From contig JAZUOG010000001.1 in the NCBI GenBank assembly GCA_045604545.1, positions 1 through 28,775 of the forward strand: a DNA stretch of 28,775 nt. Direction: 5' to 3'. The translations under genes and the position numbers were made by a program. Source of the stretch: RGIG1959 sp045604545. GTDB lineage: Bacteria; Bacillota; Clostridia; Oscillospirales; Acutalibacteraceae. A model generated the notes under the pieces. That model made no database searches, had not been told where the DNA came from, and saw only the letters and a program-made list of their open reading frames with translations. Below, piece after piece: positions 1-7,404 of the stretch; position 1 is the first letter of the stretch; the number at the start of each line of letters is the position of its first letter.

Positions 1-85
1 CCTCTGTATACGGATGTTCATTTATAAGTTCAATAATTGTTTTACACACTCCATCAACAATATAATAATCACCCGATTCAAAATT
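1..85. repeat. Left arm of an 85-bp perfect inverted repeat (partner 207-291)
   Basis: Bases 1-85 are the exact reverse complement of 207-291, checked base by base; identity stops sharply at 86/206. The right arm lies inside the PqqD-like gene and the 121-base loop holds that gene's ribosome binding site and start. The left arm has no start codon of its own when read on the minus strand, and a stop lies just upstream. An amplification or assembly fold-back at a contig edge is the simplest explanation; a real partial inverted duplication is possible. Confidence 0.9.
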
Positions 86-140
86 GTCGTCTATATCTAG
101 TTCTAATAATAAATGTACTGATGTTGAGGAGGTAAACTAA

Positions 141-422
141 ATGAATGCATATAGAATTTGTTTGGACATTTCTTTTGTAGAGGATCACGAAAAGCTAGTG
201 GTCTTAAATTTTGAATCGGGTGATTATTATATTGTTGATGGAGTGTGTAAAACAATTATTGAACTTATAAATGAACATCCGTATACAGAGGAAGAATTAT
301 ATACAACTTTAAAAGAGAGATATAATCCGGATGAATATGACTTGATTATTTCAATCCGAGATGCTTTAGATTCTTTGAAAGAAAATGGATTCGTTGAAAC
401 TATAATGATTGAAGAGGAATAA
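141..422 (+). CDS. PqqD-like RiPP recognition protein (lasso B1-type)
   Basis: A 93-residue protein with the size and pattern of stand-alone PqqD-family RiPP recognition elements: an N-terminal beta segment, the central block LNFESGDYYIVDG, then helices ending in an ALDSLKENGFVE-type C-terminus. Such proteins bind the leader of a precursor peptide and deliver it to the modifying enzymes; in lasso clusters the equivalent is called B1. A strong ribosome binding site (GAGGAGGT, about 125-133) supports the ATG at 141. Three bases separate its stop from the carrier-protein gene, indicating one transcript. Function is by family resemblance; the precursor peptide is not visible in the window. Confidence 0.75.
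   Translation: MNAYRICLDISFVEDHEKLVVLNFESGDYYIVDGVCKTIIELINEHPYTEEELYTTLKERYNPDEYDLIISIRDALDSLKENGFVETIMIEEE
207..291. repeat. Right arm of the 85-bp perfect inverted repeat
   Basis: Partner of 1-85. This arm is in-frame coding sequence of the PqqD-like gene (around residues 23-51), so it is the original and the copy at 1-85 is the derived one. Confidence 0.9.
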
Positions 423-425
423 ATT

Positions 426-695
426 ATGAACAACAGAACAGTGATCATGAAAAAAGTTTATGAATTTATAGATAGTTTACTCGAAACTGCTCATGAGCCG
501 AGGTTGGAAAAGAACTTAGACAATGATATTGAATTAGGAGATTTGGGCATTAACTCCATACAATTTATCCAATTAATCATTCTGATTGAAACTGAGTATA
601 AAATTGAAATTCCTGACGAATATTTATTGTTATATAATATGAATACCGTGAGTGAAATAGCGAGTGTAATCGAACAATGCCAAGTGAAAAAGTAA
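426..695 (+). CDS. Acyl/peptidyl carrier protein
   Basis: An 89-residue acidic helical protein with the carrier-protein signature LGINSIQFIQLI, in which Ser44 is the expected phosphopantetheine attachment site, followed by ETEYKIEIPDEYL typical of helix 3. It would hold an acyl or aminoacyl group as a thioester. The usual D/G-x-D-S-L is GINSI here, a variant seen in stand-alone carriers of natural-product clusters. It lies tightly between the PqqD-like gene and the kinase. No adenylation domain or 4'-phosphopantetheinyl transferase is visible, so the loading enzyme and the load are unknown. A Met at residue 8 is an alternative start. Confidence 0.75.
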   Translation: MNNRTVIMKKVYEFIDSLLETAHEPRLEKNLDNDIELGDLGINSIQFIQLIILIETEYKIEIPDEYLLLYNMNTVSEIASVIEQCQVKK

Positions 696-719
696 AACCA
701 AATGAAAGTGAGGATGATT

Positions 720-1643
720 ATGCATTCTTATGAGGCTTTTGGGATGACTATTGTATCTAATGTGTCAATTCCGTTTTTAAAGGCAAACAAGCCTGTATTG
801 GAACAGGATATTTTAACCATCGAACATAGAGAAAAAATCGAATCCGAATATCGTTATGTAGATTTTTTAGGGATGAAGTATAATGGAGATATCCGAGCAT
901 ATGATACGGATAATTATACATTAATATGTTATGAAAATAATATTAGGATTTGCGTCTCGAAACAAGGAAATAAAATAATCATTATTTGCTCTCAAGATGA
1001 TCTTGCTGAAGCACTGATTTATTGTTTTACCGCGGGAATGGTAATGACACTTTATTACAGGGGATGTTTGGTTTTGCATGCAGCCGCTTTTGAATATTGT
1101 AAAAAAGGGTATGCATTAGTTGGGGATTCTGGTGTAGGGAAATCCACCTTATTATTATCTATGTTAGATAAAAAAGCGACGATTATATCTGATGATATTT
1201 GTTCTATTACACCTCAATTGAATGTGCTTCCTAATAAAGGACTCCCTTGTAAGTTATGGCGTGATTCATTATCTATACTTGACGATGTGAACTATAAGAG
1301 CAAAAAGATGTTGCCTGACCTTGAAAAACTATGGATTTATTTTGACGAAAAAAATATTAGTAACAATATGTGTATAATTGATGGAATTTTTCTTCTTGAA
1401 CCATATTATGATAATGTTAAAACAGTTATTACTATAGAAGAATTATCAGTGCTACAGATAGTGGAAAAATTAAGTGCCAATTTACACGCTTTCTGGTGTT
1501 TACCAAAAGAAATAAAAAAAAGACAAATCGAGTTTTTCTCGGCCCTCAAGAATTCGTGTAAAATTGTGAAAATAAGCTATCCTAAAAGGTTTGAAATGCT
1601 TGAATGCTTAAAGCAAGAGATAATACAATATATAGAATCATGA
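720..1643 (+). CDS. HPr-kinase-like serine kinase (RiPP tailoring type)
   Basis: About 307 residues. It contains the P-loop GDSGVGKST (about residues 135-143), an upstream LHAAAF segment and a downstream IISDDICSI block, which is the HprK C-terminal-domain arrangement. Proteins of this type without the true HprK N-domain sit in lasso-peptide clusters, where characterised members phosphorylate a C-terminal serine of the peptide. The start at 720 is preferred over ATG 702 because GTGAGG (706-711) is well placed for it and the protein then begins MHSYEAFGMTIVSN, as such kinases do. It is followed 18 bases later by the nucleotidyltransferase, a common partner. The substrate here is inferred. Confidence 0.75.
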   Translation: MHSYEAFGMTIVSNVSIPFLKANKPVLEQDILTIEHREKIESEYRYVDFLGMKYNGDIRAYDTDNYTLICYENNIRICVSKQGNKIIIICSQDDLAEALIYCFTAGMVMTLYYRGCLVLHAAAFEYCKKGYALVGDSGVGKSTLLLSMLDKKATIISDDICSITPQLNVLPNKGLPCKLWRDSLSILDDVNYKSKKMLPDLEKLWIYFDEKNISNNMCIIDGIFLLEPYYDNVKTVITIEELSVLQIVEKLSANLHAFWCLPKEIKKRQIEFFSALKNSCKIVKISYPKRFEMLECLKQEIIQYIES

Positions 1644-1661
1644 TTTCAATCGGAGGTTATA

Positions 1662-2555
1662 ATGGAAAATATAAATATAGACGTAAACTTGTTTTCAATT
1701 GCAAAAATGAAAAAATGCTCATCATTATTTGAGCAGATCGATTTTCCGTATGCGTTGATAAAAGGTGATTCTTTGTCGATTCAAGCTTATGGTACTCCGG
1801 GGAAACGCGAATATGGCGATATTGATATTTTGATTGATAAAAAGGATTATATCAAATTGAAGAAGGTTTTACGTAAAGAGGGCTTTGTTGAATCGACGCA
1901 AGACCGAAGCAAACAAATTGCGGTTTTGTTAAATACGCATCAAGCTACTCCTTGGGTAAAAAGGATAGATCCTTTTGGGATTTTAGAAATTGATATTAAC
2001 ATGAATCTCTTTTGGGGTGAAAAAGAACAGAACACGATTGATCTTAATGCTTTTTTAGAAAACACCGTGCCTGTGGAAATATATGGAACAAATATTAATA
2101 TACTTTCTCCGATTATGTCGGTTGTTCAATTGGCATTACATCACTATAAGGATTTGAATTCTATATATTTATTAGCTACAAGGAGACGGATTAGTATTAA
2201 TTCTTTCAAAGACATGTACTTTTTGATAAAGAACAATTCTGAATTCATTTCGCCGGAAGTACTTTACGATATTTCTAAATCCTTTGACATTTTGCCGTAT
2301 ATGTACTATGTCCTGTATTATACAAACGAGGTTATGAACGATGTTTTTTTAAAACCGTATATTGGTCTCTTGGAAACCGATGAGGGTGTATTTTTGCTTG
2401 ATAAATACGGATTGAATGATGCGGAAAGAAAACAATGGAAAGTTGATTTTGAAACAAGATTGAACTCGGATGATTTATTACCTATAATCAAAAACGATCT
2501 TACAGCTCAAGATCTGAAAAAAATCAATTATAATTTAGAAATCATGTCATCATAA
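1662..2555 (+). CDS. Nucleotidyltransferase-fold protein (NTP_transf_5-like)
   Basis: A 297-residue protein of the uncharacterised nucleotidyltransferase group. The diagnostic block is PGKREYGDIDILID (about residues 46-59), with Asp53 and Asp55 as the metal-binding pair of the polymerase-beta fold, preceded by ALIKGDSL. A good ribosome binding site (GGAGGT) precedes the ATG. In lasso and other RiPP clusters this family is often encoded next to the HPr-kinase-like gene and is thought to modify the peptide or the phosphate added by the kinase; the precise reaction is not established for most members. The order kinase-NTase-ABC here matches that known arrangement. Confidence 0.7.
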   Translation: MENINIDVNLFSIAKMKKCSSLFEQIDFPYALIKGDSLSIQAYGTPGKREYGDIDILIDKKDYIKLKKVLRKEGFVESTQDRSKQIAVLLNTHQATPWVKRIDPFGILEIDINMNLFWGEKEQNTIDLNAFLENTVPVEIYGTNINILSPIMSVVQLALHHYKDLNSIYLLATRRRISINSFKDMYFLIKNNSEFISPEVLYDISKSFDILPYMYYVLYYTNEVMNDVFLKPYIGLLETDEGVFLLDKYGLNDAERKQWKVDFETRLNSDDLLPIIKNDLTAQDLKKINYNLEIMSS

Positions 2556-2574
2556 AAACAAGGGGAACATGAGT

Positions 2575-4389
2575 ATGAAAAGATTCGTTCAACAGATTAA
2601 AGATGTTATTTATTTAATAAAGCCCATTTGGAAATACGGGAAAGGATATATGATCGTTTTATTTATATCGGCGGGCATAATTGCACCATTAGCACCGCTC
2701 ACGTATGTATTTTTAACGCAAGAGATTGTTGATGCTATTGCAAATAATGTGCCATTTCACGAGGCGGTAATAATTATCCTGGCATTATATGGTGCTAATA
2801 TGGGTGTGTGGTTATTACGCACAATGATCCGAGAAATGTATTTGGACATTAAGAAAATTGAGATTGAGGGTAAAATAAATATTGATACATATCTTCAAGG
2901 ATTAGCAACGGATTATAAATATTTTGATAATCCGGAGTTTTATGATAATTACACGTGGGCCGCAAAAGAATATGCTGTGAAATCGTTCGAGACGGTTAAT
3001 ATGGTGGCTTCATTGATCACTTCGTTAACTACTGTTACGGCGCTTACGGCTGTTATAGCTACCTCTGGACCTATTATTATACTTCTGTCTTTGATTCAGT
3101 TGGGGATTACAACAATTGTTGAAATGAAAAGAAATAAGATTATTTTGAAGCGCAGAGAGGAAGGGCTACTTAGCGATAGAAAAATAGAATATGTACATCA
3201 GAAGATGTATTCTCGAGAAAGCGCGCAAGATATTAAAACAACACGTGTCAGTAGCTTTTTGTTAAATATGATGCGAGATAATGTTGATAATAAAATAAAT
3301 ATACATAAACGATTTGTACCCAGAGTATTTGTGAATTCTTCCGCGAATGTTATAACGGCATTTGTTTCAGAAAGTTTAATAATGATATATATTGCATATG
3401 GAATAATGGTTAGTAAAAATATACTTGGTGCAGGCATGTTTTTAAGCATGTTTTATGCGGCACAAAATCTTGTAAGTAGTTTGCAAGATTTTTTTGGCGT
3501 TGTGGTAAGTGTTAACGATTTTAGCTTATATGCTGAAAAAATAAGAGGATTCTTTAGTTTAGAGTCTGAAATTGAATTCTGTGAAAAAAAACAAAATGAA
3601 AACATTATAGTTCCTTTTGAGGTTTTCTTAAATAATGTTTATTTTTCATATCCAGATACAAATTTTGCGTTGAAAAATATAACATTACATATTAAGCCTG
3701 GTGAAAAAATCGCAATCGTAGGAGAAAATGGTGCGGGAAAATCAACAATTGCAAAATTGCTTTTGCGATTATATGATGTTGATGGAGGTGAAATATTTTA
3801 TAATAATCGATCAATTAAAGATTATGATGTCCAAAGTTTAAGATATTATGTAGGGGTATCTTTTCAATTGTCACAAGTATATGCCATCCCGTTTTCGAAA
3901 AATATTTGTGTTTACAGAGATATAAATTCGAGCGATATTAACAAATTAATTGAACGAGCAAAACTGGACGAGATTATGAAAAAGAATGATGCTAACATTG
4001 ATACCGAAGTGACGAGAGAGTTTGATGAGAAGGGCATTATTATGTCGGGAGGGGAAATGCAAAAACTGGCTATTGCTCGTTTGATGACATCGATGTATAA
4101 AGATAAGTTTGGTTTGCTTTTGCTTGATGAACCCTCCAGTGCGTTAGATCCTATCGCGGAATATGAATTGAGCAAATTATTACTTGATGAATCTAATACT
4201 GCTACAACAATTATCATATCGCATAGATTGTCTACAGTAAGAAATGTTGACAGAATATATGTTGTTTCGAATGGCGAAATAATTGAAGAGGGGACGCATG
4301 CCGAATTAATCGAACATAAGGGATTATATTTTGAAATGTTTACAAAGCAGGCTGAAAATTATATTAATAACACAGCTGACGTTGTATAA
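2575..4389 (+). CDS. ABC exporter, fused membrane and ATPase domains
   Basis: About 604 residues. The first half has hydrophobic segments (about 26-50, 64-84, 140-180 and 255-300) of an ABC exporter membrane domain. The second half is an ATPase with Walker A GENGAGKST (about 383-391), signature MSGGEMQKLAIARLM, Walker B LLLLDEPSSALD and the switch histidine in IIISHRLSTV. It should act as a homodimer exporting the cluster's product and giving self-immunity, as in lasso clusters. There is no N-terminal C39 peptidase, so leader removal is done elsewhere. ATG 2575 has better spacing to AGGGGA than ATG 2569. A gap of about 95 bases follows, so it may end the first operon. Confidence 0.9.
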   Translation: MKRFVQQIKDVIYLIKPIWKYGKGYMIVLFISAGIIAPLAPLTYVFLTQEIVDAIANNVPFHEAVIIILALYGANMGVWLLRTMIREMYLDIKKIEIEGKINIDTYLQGLATDYKYFDNPEFYDNYTWAAKEYAVKSFETVNMVASLITSLTTVTALTAVIATSGPIIILLSLIQLGITTIVEMKRNKIILKRREEGLLSDRKIEYVHQKMYSRESAQDIKTTRVSSFLLNMMRDNVDNKINIHKRFVPRVFVNSSANVITAFVSESLIMIYIAYGIMVSKNILGAGMFLSMFYAAQNLVSSLQDFFGVVVSVNDFSLYAEKIRGFFSLESEIEFCEKKQNENIIVPFEVFLNNVYFSYPDTNFALKNITLHIKPGEKIAIVGENGAGKSTIAKLLLRLYDVDGGEIFYNNRSIKDYDVQSLRYYVGVSFQLSQVYAIPFSKNICVYRDINSSDINKLIERAKLDEIMKKNDANIDTEVTREFDEKGIIMSGGEMQKLAIARLMTSMYKDKFGLLLLDEPSSALDPIAEYELSKLLLDESNTATTIIISHRLSTVRNVDRIYVVSNGEIIEEGTHAELIEHKGLYFEMFTKQAENYINNTADVV

Positions 4390-4483
4390 CATAAATATTA
4401 TTTCTTGTGATGAATACATAGATTAAATTGTCTTGTAGAAGATAGAATTCAACATATCTTTTTGAATTGAAAAGGGGGAAAAG

Positions 4484-5566
4484 ATGGAGTTGAATAAAAA
4501 AAATATTATTCTTCCCATATGCTTAGCACCGGATATAACAACAGAATGTTGGAATTATTATCGGATGGCTATAGTAAATGCATATTCTAAAATGGATTTG
4601 TGTTTAATCAATGAATTCAATCAGATTTATATGGATGCTCATAGGGAAATTCATTATGGCTTTTCTATGTATAAAGTTAATATGTATCAAGTTTATTCAA
4701 AAGTCCTAAACACGTTTGATCAACCGATATCAGAACTAAATACAAGCAGTGATTTTATTACATTTGTAAATCGCTGTTTACAAAACGGGATGTATCCAAT
4801 TGTTGAATGTGATTATGGTGTTCTTTTCAAAGGTGTAGATGGTTATGAAGATGAATCTTACATTCATGAAATATTAATATATGGGAGACAAGATGATCAT
4901 TATTTGATTCCTTGTCTTAAAAATGACCGATGGAAAGAACAAAAAATATCAGAAGAAAAAGTGGCAGCTGCCTTTTTGAAAAGAAAAACATGGACATATG
5001 AAATAGAACAAGAGTATTTTTGGAGAAGAGAATATCAAGCACCATTTACTATACTACAGCCTAGGGCGGTATATGATACGAGAACAAGTATATATGATTT
5101 TTATTATGATGTTTTTCATATATTGGAAAGGTCTTGTATTGAGAATCAACTGTATCAGTCCAAAGAGTATTACGCTTGTGAATTTTCGGGGGTTTTAGCG
5201 GTGTATAATGGGGTCTTGGAAATGATGCATGATCTTTTGGATGATAGATTTGACATAATTAAAGACGAATATGATTTGCCGTTAAATATTAAAAGATTAT
5301 ACGAATATGCATGCTTATTCGAAAAACACATGAAATATTATCAGAAGATTAGTGGCTTTTATATCCCCCTAATCGTGTATAATAAGTGGAAACAATTGAA
5401 AGATAGTTTACAAAAATCTTCTATGCTGGCAATCAAATATGCGTATACTTTGGATAAAAAAGTAATTTACAATCTCAGCGACGCTATTTTGCAATCTTTT
5501 AAAATTCATCATAGTGCACTGGAAATTTTGGAATCAAAGTTAAAACAACAACTTATTAATTTGTGA
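4484..5566 (+). CDS. Unrecognised cluster protein, possibly BtrH/C39-like cysteine fold
   Basis: A 360-residue soluble protein with a strong ribosome binding site (AAAGGGGGAAAAG). I do not recognise it firmly. The first half resembles proteins with a papain/C39-like fold such as the BtrH N-domain: an early cysteine (TTECWNYY, Cys22), then YPIVECDYGVLFKG, then a histidine in SYIHEILIYG (His128) followed by a YLIPCL.NDRW..Q.IS.E.VAAAF stretch, which is the usual H-x-x-x-x-x-G plus 'w...s..el..a' pattern. BtrH moves an acyl group from a carrier protein to an acceptor, and a carrier protein is encoded upstream. The second half is helical and matches nothing I know. The acyltransferase assignment is inference. 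Confidence 0.4.
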   Translation: MELNKKNIILPICLAPDITTECWNYYRMAIVNAYSKMDLCLINEFNQIYMDAHREIHYGFSMYKVNMYQVYSKVLNTFDQPISELNTSSDFITFVNRCLQNGMYPIVECDYGVLFKGVDGYEDESYIHEILIYGRQDDHYLIPCLKNDRWKEQKISEEKVAAAFLKRKTWTYEIEQEYFWRREYQAPFTILQPRAVYDTRTSIYDFYYDVFHILERSCIENQLYQSKEYYACEFSGVLAVYNGVLEMMHDLLDDRFDIIKDEYDLPLNIKRLYEYACLFEKHMKYYQKISGFYIPLIVYNKWKQLKDSLQKSSMLAIKYAYTLDKKVIYNLSDAILQSFKIHHSALEILESKLKQQLINL

Positions 5567-5617
5567 TGGACTATAGTAATTATGCGGTTTGAGCTTTTGT
5601 TCATTTGTGTTTTATAG

Positions 5618-5647
5618 TTGACAATTTAGATGTTGAAAATATATGAT
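5618..5647 (+). promoter_or_regulatory. Promoter of the GNAT gene
   Basis: A perfect -35 TTGACA at 5618-5623, an 18-base spacer and TATGAT at 5642-5647. Transcription would begin near 5654, which excludes the upstream ATG at 5630 as a start and makes ATG 5672 the likely one. Confidence 0.6.
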
Positions 5648-5671
5648 TTTGTTATGGGGGGAATGTATAGT

Positions 5672-6139
5672 ATGAAATATTGTTGGTTCGATTATACATC
5701 TGAATACGAGTCTGTTATAGACTCATGGTTGGATTCTGATGCTGCTTATTATACGGGGTTTGATGAGGGGTTTGAATCATATTACATGTATTGGGCAAAT
5801 GAATCTCAAACCAAAATTGGCGAGAATTTTTGGGTAAAATTATTTTCTATCAAAAACCAACCGATAGGTTTGATTGTAAGTAGTTTAAATGATAATAAAC
5901 TATATATAGCGGAGTATCTTATTTCGCCATTATTCCGAGGGAAAGGGATTGGGAAAGTTGTACTGCTGGAATTTTTAGAACATTCAAAAGAAATAATTGG
6001 AACTGAAATAAAGAATGCTGAAGCTGTTATATACCCTTCTAATACTAGATCCCAAAAAGTCTTTGAACATGCTGGGTTTACGTTTAATGCAGTATCACCA
6101 GAAGGAGATGTGTGGTACTACAGTTGGGAAAGGTGTTGA
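5672..6139 (+). CDS. GNAT-family N-acetyltransferase
   Basis: A 155-residue protein beginning MKYCWFDYTS. The acetyl-CoA binding motif A is present as ISPLFRGKGIGKVVLLEFL (R-G-x-G-x-G/A type), followed by the typical NTRSQKVFEHAGF motif B. It would transfer an acetyl or similar acyl group from CoA to an amine. The start at 5672 is chosen because the GGGGGGA stretch (5655-5661) is about 10 bases upstream and a promoter overlaps the earlier in-frame ATG. It has its own promoter and may act as a tailoring or self-resistance enzyme, or be unrelated cargo. Confidence 0.75.
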   Translation: MKYCWFDYTSEYESVIDSWLDSDAAYYTGFDEGFESYYMYWANESQTKIGENFWVKLFSIKNQPIGLIVSSLNDNKLYIAEYLISPLFRGKGIGKVVLLEFLEHSKEIIGTEIKNAEAVIYPSNTRSQKVFEHAGFTFNAVSPEGDVWYYSWERC

Positions 6140-6154
6140 AAACTTAAGGTCATA

Positions 6155-6178
6155 ATGATGGCGTTTGAACGCATTCAT
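6155..6178. repeat. Imperfect dyad between the GNAT gene and the small orphan gene
   Basis: An imperfect palindrome centred on GCGTTTGAACGC, with nine of eleven flanking positions pairing. No U-run follows, so a terminator is unlikely; it could be an operator or a messenger hairpin. A TATAAT hexamer lies downstream at 6218-6223 without a good -35. Confidence 0.4.
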
Positions 6179-6241
6179 TGATGTTCACATCGTGCATCAA
6201 GTGAAAATGCTCTGTCTTATAATTAACAAGGAGAGGACAGC

Positions 6242-6571
6242 TTGATATTTATGAAAGTAAAATTGTTTGCTAATATGTTAAGAGAGATTATCCAATATGG
6301 GTGCATTGAAATACACAACCCTGATTCTGTATGGGATCTTAATGTTATTAAAGAAACTGTTCTTCCAGAAATGCGAGAACTTTTTATATATGCTAAAAAA
6401 GGGGAGATTTTATTTAAAAATAATGATTTAAATGGTTGTTTAGATTCATTTAATGTTATGATTACCTCAAATAAAGGGTTGGAAAAAACAATTCTAGGAT
6501 TAAAGATAGATGCACTTCAAAAAATGTATCGTACTTTTCCAGTGATGTATTTAAACAAGCGATCTGGATGA
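6242..6571 (+). CDS. Small hypothetical protein at the end of the cargo cluster
   Basis: A 109-residue protein I do not recognise. The start is TTG 6242 (5 bases after AAGGAGAGG) or ATG 6251 (14 bases after it). It is largely helical, with a short stretch (IYAKKGEILFKNNDLNGCLDSFNVMI) resembling a single TPR-like helix pair. There is no signal peptide, no Cys motif and no leader/core peptide layout. It shares the very AT-rich codon use of the genes before it and is closed by a strong terminator, so it looks like the last gene of the cargo region. A regulatory or immunity role is possible but nothing shows it. Confidence 0.5.
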   Translation: MIFMKVKLFANMLREIIQYGCIEIHNPDSVWDLNVIKETVLPEMRELFIYAKKGEILFKNNDLNGCLDSFNVMITSNKGLEKTILGLKIDALQKMYRTFPVMYLNKRSG

Positions 6572-6581
6572 AAATACTTAT

Positions 6582-6622
6582 GCAAAGATGAGATTCAGTA
6601 TGAATCTCGTCTTTGTGCTTTT
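6582..6622 (+). terminator. Intrinsic terminator of the cargo region
   Basis: A 15-16 bp stem (6582-6597 with 6601-6615, one mismatch) with a three-base loop, followed by a T-rich tract. It separates the RiPP-like cargo from the element backbone. Confidence 0.85.
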
Positions 6623-6874
6623 GCAAGTTAATATAAAAAGAATAATGTTGAGTGTATTAGAATTACCGGTTTTGTGGTTTGCTTGTTTGGCTTTTTACAA
6701 TCGTTTCAGTTGATATAAGTATAATTGTCATTGCATCGTTTTAAGTATACTTTTACAATTAATAACAAAAATAATTATATCCTCCAAATTGCAACAAATT
6801 TTGCAGTAAGCATCCAATATAATCTATACAGAGGGGCACGAAAACTGCCGTTATTTGTATTGTAAGATCGATTG
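6623..6874. other. AT-rich intergenic stretch
   Basis: About 250 bases with no credible ORF. It holds short palindromes such as AAGTATACTT and a TATAAT near 6820 lacking a well-spaced -35. It is probably the promoter region of the zinc-ribbon gene; I see nothing more specific. Confidence 0.4.
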
Positions 6875-7129
6875 ATGCAAAAAAAGAAGGTGATTAAAAA
6901 GAAAGCAACTGGGTTACTTTGTATCACGCAAGTTTGCGAGAATACAGCGACACAATATGATTTTTTGAAATGTCCCTTATGTAAACGTGGGCGGCTGTGC
7001 GATGTTCCGCGTGGAAGATCGGTGACAACGAAATCTACGCAGAATTCGTGTTTGGATCGTATTGGTGTGTGTGTTGTTGTGAAGTGTCCGAAGTGTTCCT
7101 CTAAATTCTTAATATATATACAAAAATAA
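6875..7129 (+). CDS. Small zinc-ribbon protein of the element backbone
   Basis: About 84 residues. A Lys-rich N-terminus is followed by two CxxC knuckles, LKCPLCKRGRLCDV and VKCPKCSSKF, about 46 residues apart, the layout of a small zinc ribbon, plus extra cysteines in CITQVC. Small cysteine-rich proteins of this kind are common on clostridial integrative elements, but their function is unknown. The start is uncertain: TTG 6872 and ATG 6875 are adjacent and no clear ribosome binding site precedes either, while AAGAAGG at 6884-6890 lies inside the reading frame. Confidence 0.55.
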   Translation: MQKKKVIKKKATGLLCITQVCENTATQYDFLKCPLCKRGRLCDVPRGRSVTTKSTQNSCLDRIGVCVVVKCPKCSSKFLIYIQK

Positions 7130-7139
7130 ACTTATGTTT

Positions 7140-7282
7140 CGTACATAGTGCAACCGCCGCGGGCATACGCAAGTATCGCTAATGCGGAAAAGAGCCTATA
7201 TCCGTCTGAAAGACGAGAACAAGGACTATCGAGTTAGGACATGACAAACAGCTTTTAAGCTGTATTGTTGTGTCCTTTTTTA
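7140..7282 (+). ncRNA. Candidate structured leader RNA ending in a terminator
   Basis: A non-coding stretch with compact hairpins: ATAC-GCAA-GTAT at 7165-7176 (GNRA-type loop), CGTCT-GAA-AGACG at 7203-7215, and possible CCGC/GCGG pairing between about 7154-7160 and 7184-7187, ending in a strong terminator (7236-7282). It precedes a leader ORF and a hidden ribosome binding site, so it may be a regulatory leader or free small RNA. I match it to no known family. Confidence 0.45.
7236..7282 (+). terminator. Intrinsic terminator or attenuator upstream of the sigma-like gene
   Basis: A long stem (7236-7254 with 7257-7276, few mismatches) followed by a run of T (7276-7281). It lies about 120 bases before the sigma-like gene, with no coding gene ending directly before it, so it could act as an attenuator. 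Confidence 0.75.
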
Positions 7283-7318
7283 TTTGCATCTGCCGCTTAA
7301 AAGCGGAAAGGATGCAGT

Positions 7319-7360
7319 ATGAACAAGGTGTGGCTTTGCTATATAGCTAAATATCCATGA
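7319..7360 (+). CDS. Putative 13-residue leader peptide
   Basis: ATG AAC AAG ... CCA TGA encodes MNKVWLCYIAKYP. A purine-rich AAAGGATG lies just upstream, on the 3' arm of a hairpin whose core is CCGCTT-AA-AAGCGG (7293-7306), with GCATC/GATGC pairing outside it. The ORF stops immediately before a hairpin that sequesters the next gene's ribosome binding site. This is the layout of translational attenuation leaders of antibiotic-resistance and stress genes. It is inferred from layout only. Confidence 0.45.
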   Translation: MNKVWLCYIAKYP

Positions 7361-7396
7361 TCTCCGATTTTGTTTCAAACCAAAACAAAAAGGAGA
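7361..7396 (+). promoter_or_regulatory. Hairpin sequestering the Shine-Dalgarno of the sigma-like gene
   Basis: TCTCC (7361-7365) pairs with GGAGA (7392-7396) and TTTTGTTT (7368-7375) with AAACAAAA (7383-7390), making a 13-bp stem with one small internal loop. The GGAG that serves ATG 7405 is inside the stem, so translation should depend on opening it, perhaps by a ribosome on the leader ORF just upstream. Confidence 0.6.
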
Positions 7397-7404
7397 TTAA
7401 AGAA

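Noticed and set aside
1..206. A functional invertible start switch
   Set aside because: Kept only as an alternative: the left arm has no start codon, the window edge favours an artefact, and no inversion recombinase site is visible.
7145..7165. Similarity of GTGCAACCGCCGCGG to the 16S rRNA 530-loop region
   Set aside because: Limited to a few bases with mismatches; no flanking rRNA sequence.
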